From contig JAKAAA010000068.1 of the NCBI GenBank assembly GCA_021797295.1, positions 1 through 5,382 on the forward strand: a DNA stretch of 5,382 nt, given 5' to 3'. Of this stretch, positions 5,381-5,382 are shown piece by piece. Within the stretch, counting starts at the first letter, position 1. Every line of letters begins with the position of its first letter. Origin of the DNA: Thermoplasmata archaeon (GTDB taxonomy: Archaea; Thermoplasmatota; Thermoplasmata; Thermoplasmatales; Thermoplasmataceae). A program made the position numbers and the translations under genes. Under the pieces are notes generated by a model. The model searched no databases. It saw nothing but the letters and a program-made list of their open reading frames with translations, and was not told where the DNA came from.

Positions 5381-5382
5381 TT

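Noticed and set aside
92..5382. CRISPR array, tRNA or rRNA genes
   Set aside because: No regularly spaced repeats and no tRNA or rRNA-like stretch was seen on reading either strand; almost all of the space is filled by coding regions.

Overview
The window looks like a piece of an AT-rich archaeal chromosome, most probably from a member of the Thermoplasmatales (Ferroplasma/Acidiplasma/Picrophilus-like). That placement is inference. It rests on an archaeal-type (short, ~510 aa) phosphoenolpyruvate carboxylase, TATA boxes about 24-27 nt upstream of start codons (leaderless transcripts), AGA/AGG arginine codons, and a surface solute-binding protein packed with N-glycosylation sequons. No 16S or other marker is present to settle it.

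Layout, left to right. Positions 1-90 are the right end of an IS200/IS605-family element: the last 23 codons of tnpB (plus strand, stop at 71-73) overlapping a hairpin and terminal sequence that would form the 3' part of an omega-RNA. This end abuts the stop codon of the convergent gene ppcA, archaeal PEP carboxylase (minus strand, 1618-92). A 131-base gap (1619-1749) holds the ppcA promoter and T-rich (minus-strand) tracts. Next comes a tightly overlapping minus-strand operon for a cobamide-type ABC importer: btuF (binding protein, 4517-3510), btuC (permease, TTG start, 3523-2492) and btuD (ATPase, 2499-1750). Divergent from it, across a 76-bp intergenic region, is cbiZ (plus strand, 4594-5223), adenosylcobinamide amidohydrolase. 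The last 159 bases hold no clear complete gene; a short open frame on each strand runs off the right edge, and the minus-strand one may be the 3' end of a neighbour.

How the genes fit together. BtuF captures a corrinoid outside the cell, BtuC2D2 imports it, and CbiZ cuts the aminopropanol-linked side chain from the imported adenosyl-corrinoid to give adenosylcobyric acid, which the cell can rebuild into its own cobamide. The CbiZ neighbour is the main reason to read this FecCD-family transporter as a corrinoid rather than a siderophore/haem importer. The shared 76-bp region carries two near-identical 14-bp dyads spaced exactly 20 bp, one overlapping the btuF TATA box. This is a good candidate operator pair for joint control of uptake and salvage. 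ppcA makes oxaloacetate for anaplerosis and is probably a separate transcription unit.

The most interesting points are the unassigned double-dyad operator, the omega-RNA whose guide segment would be the antisense of the ppcA 3' end, and the heavily sequon-loaded BtuF.
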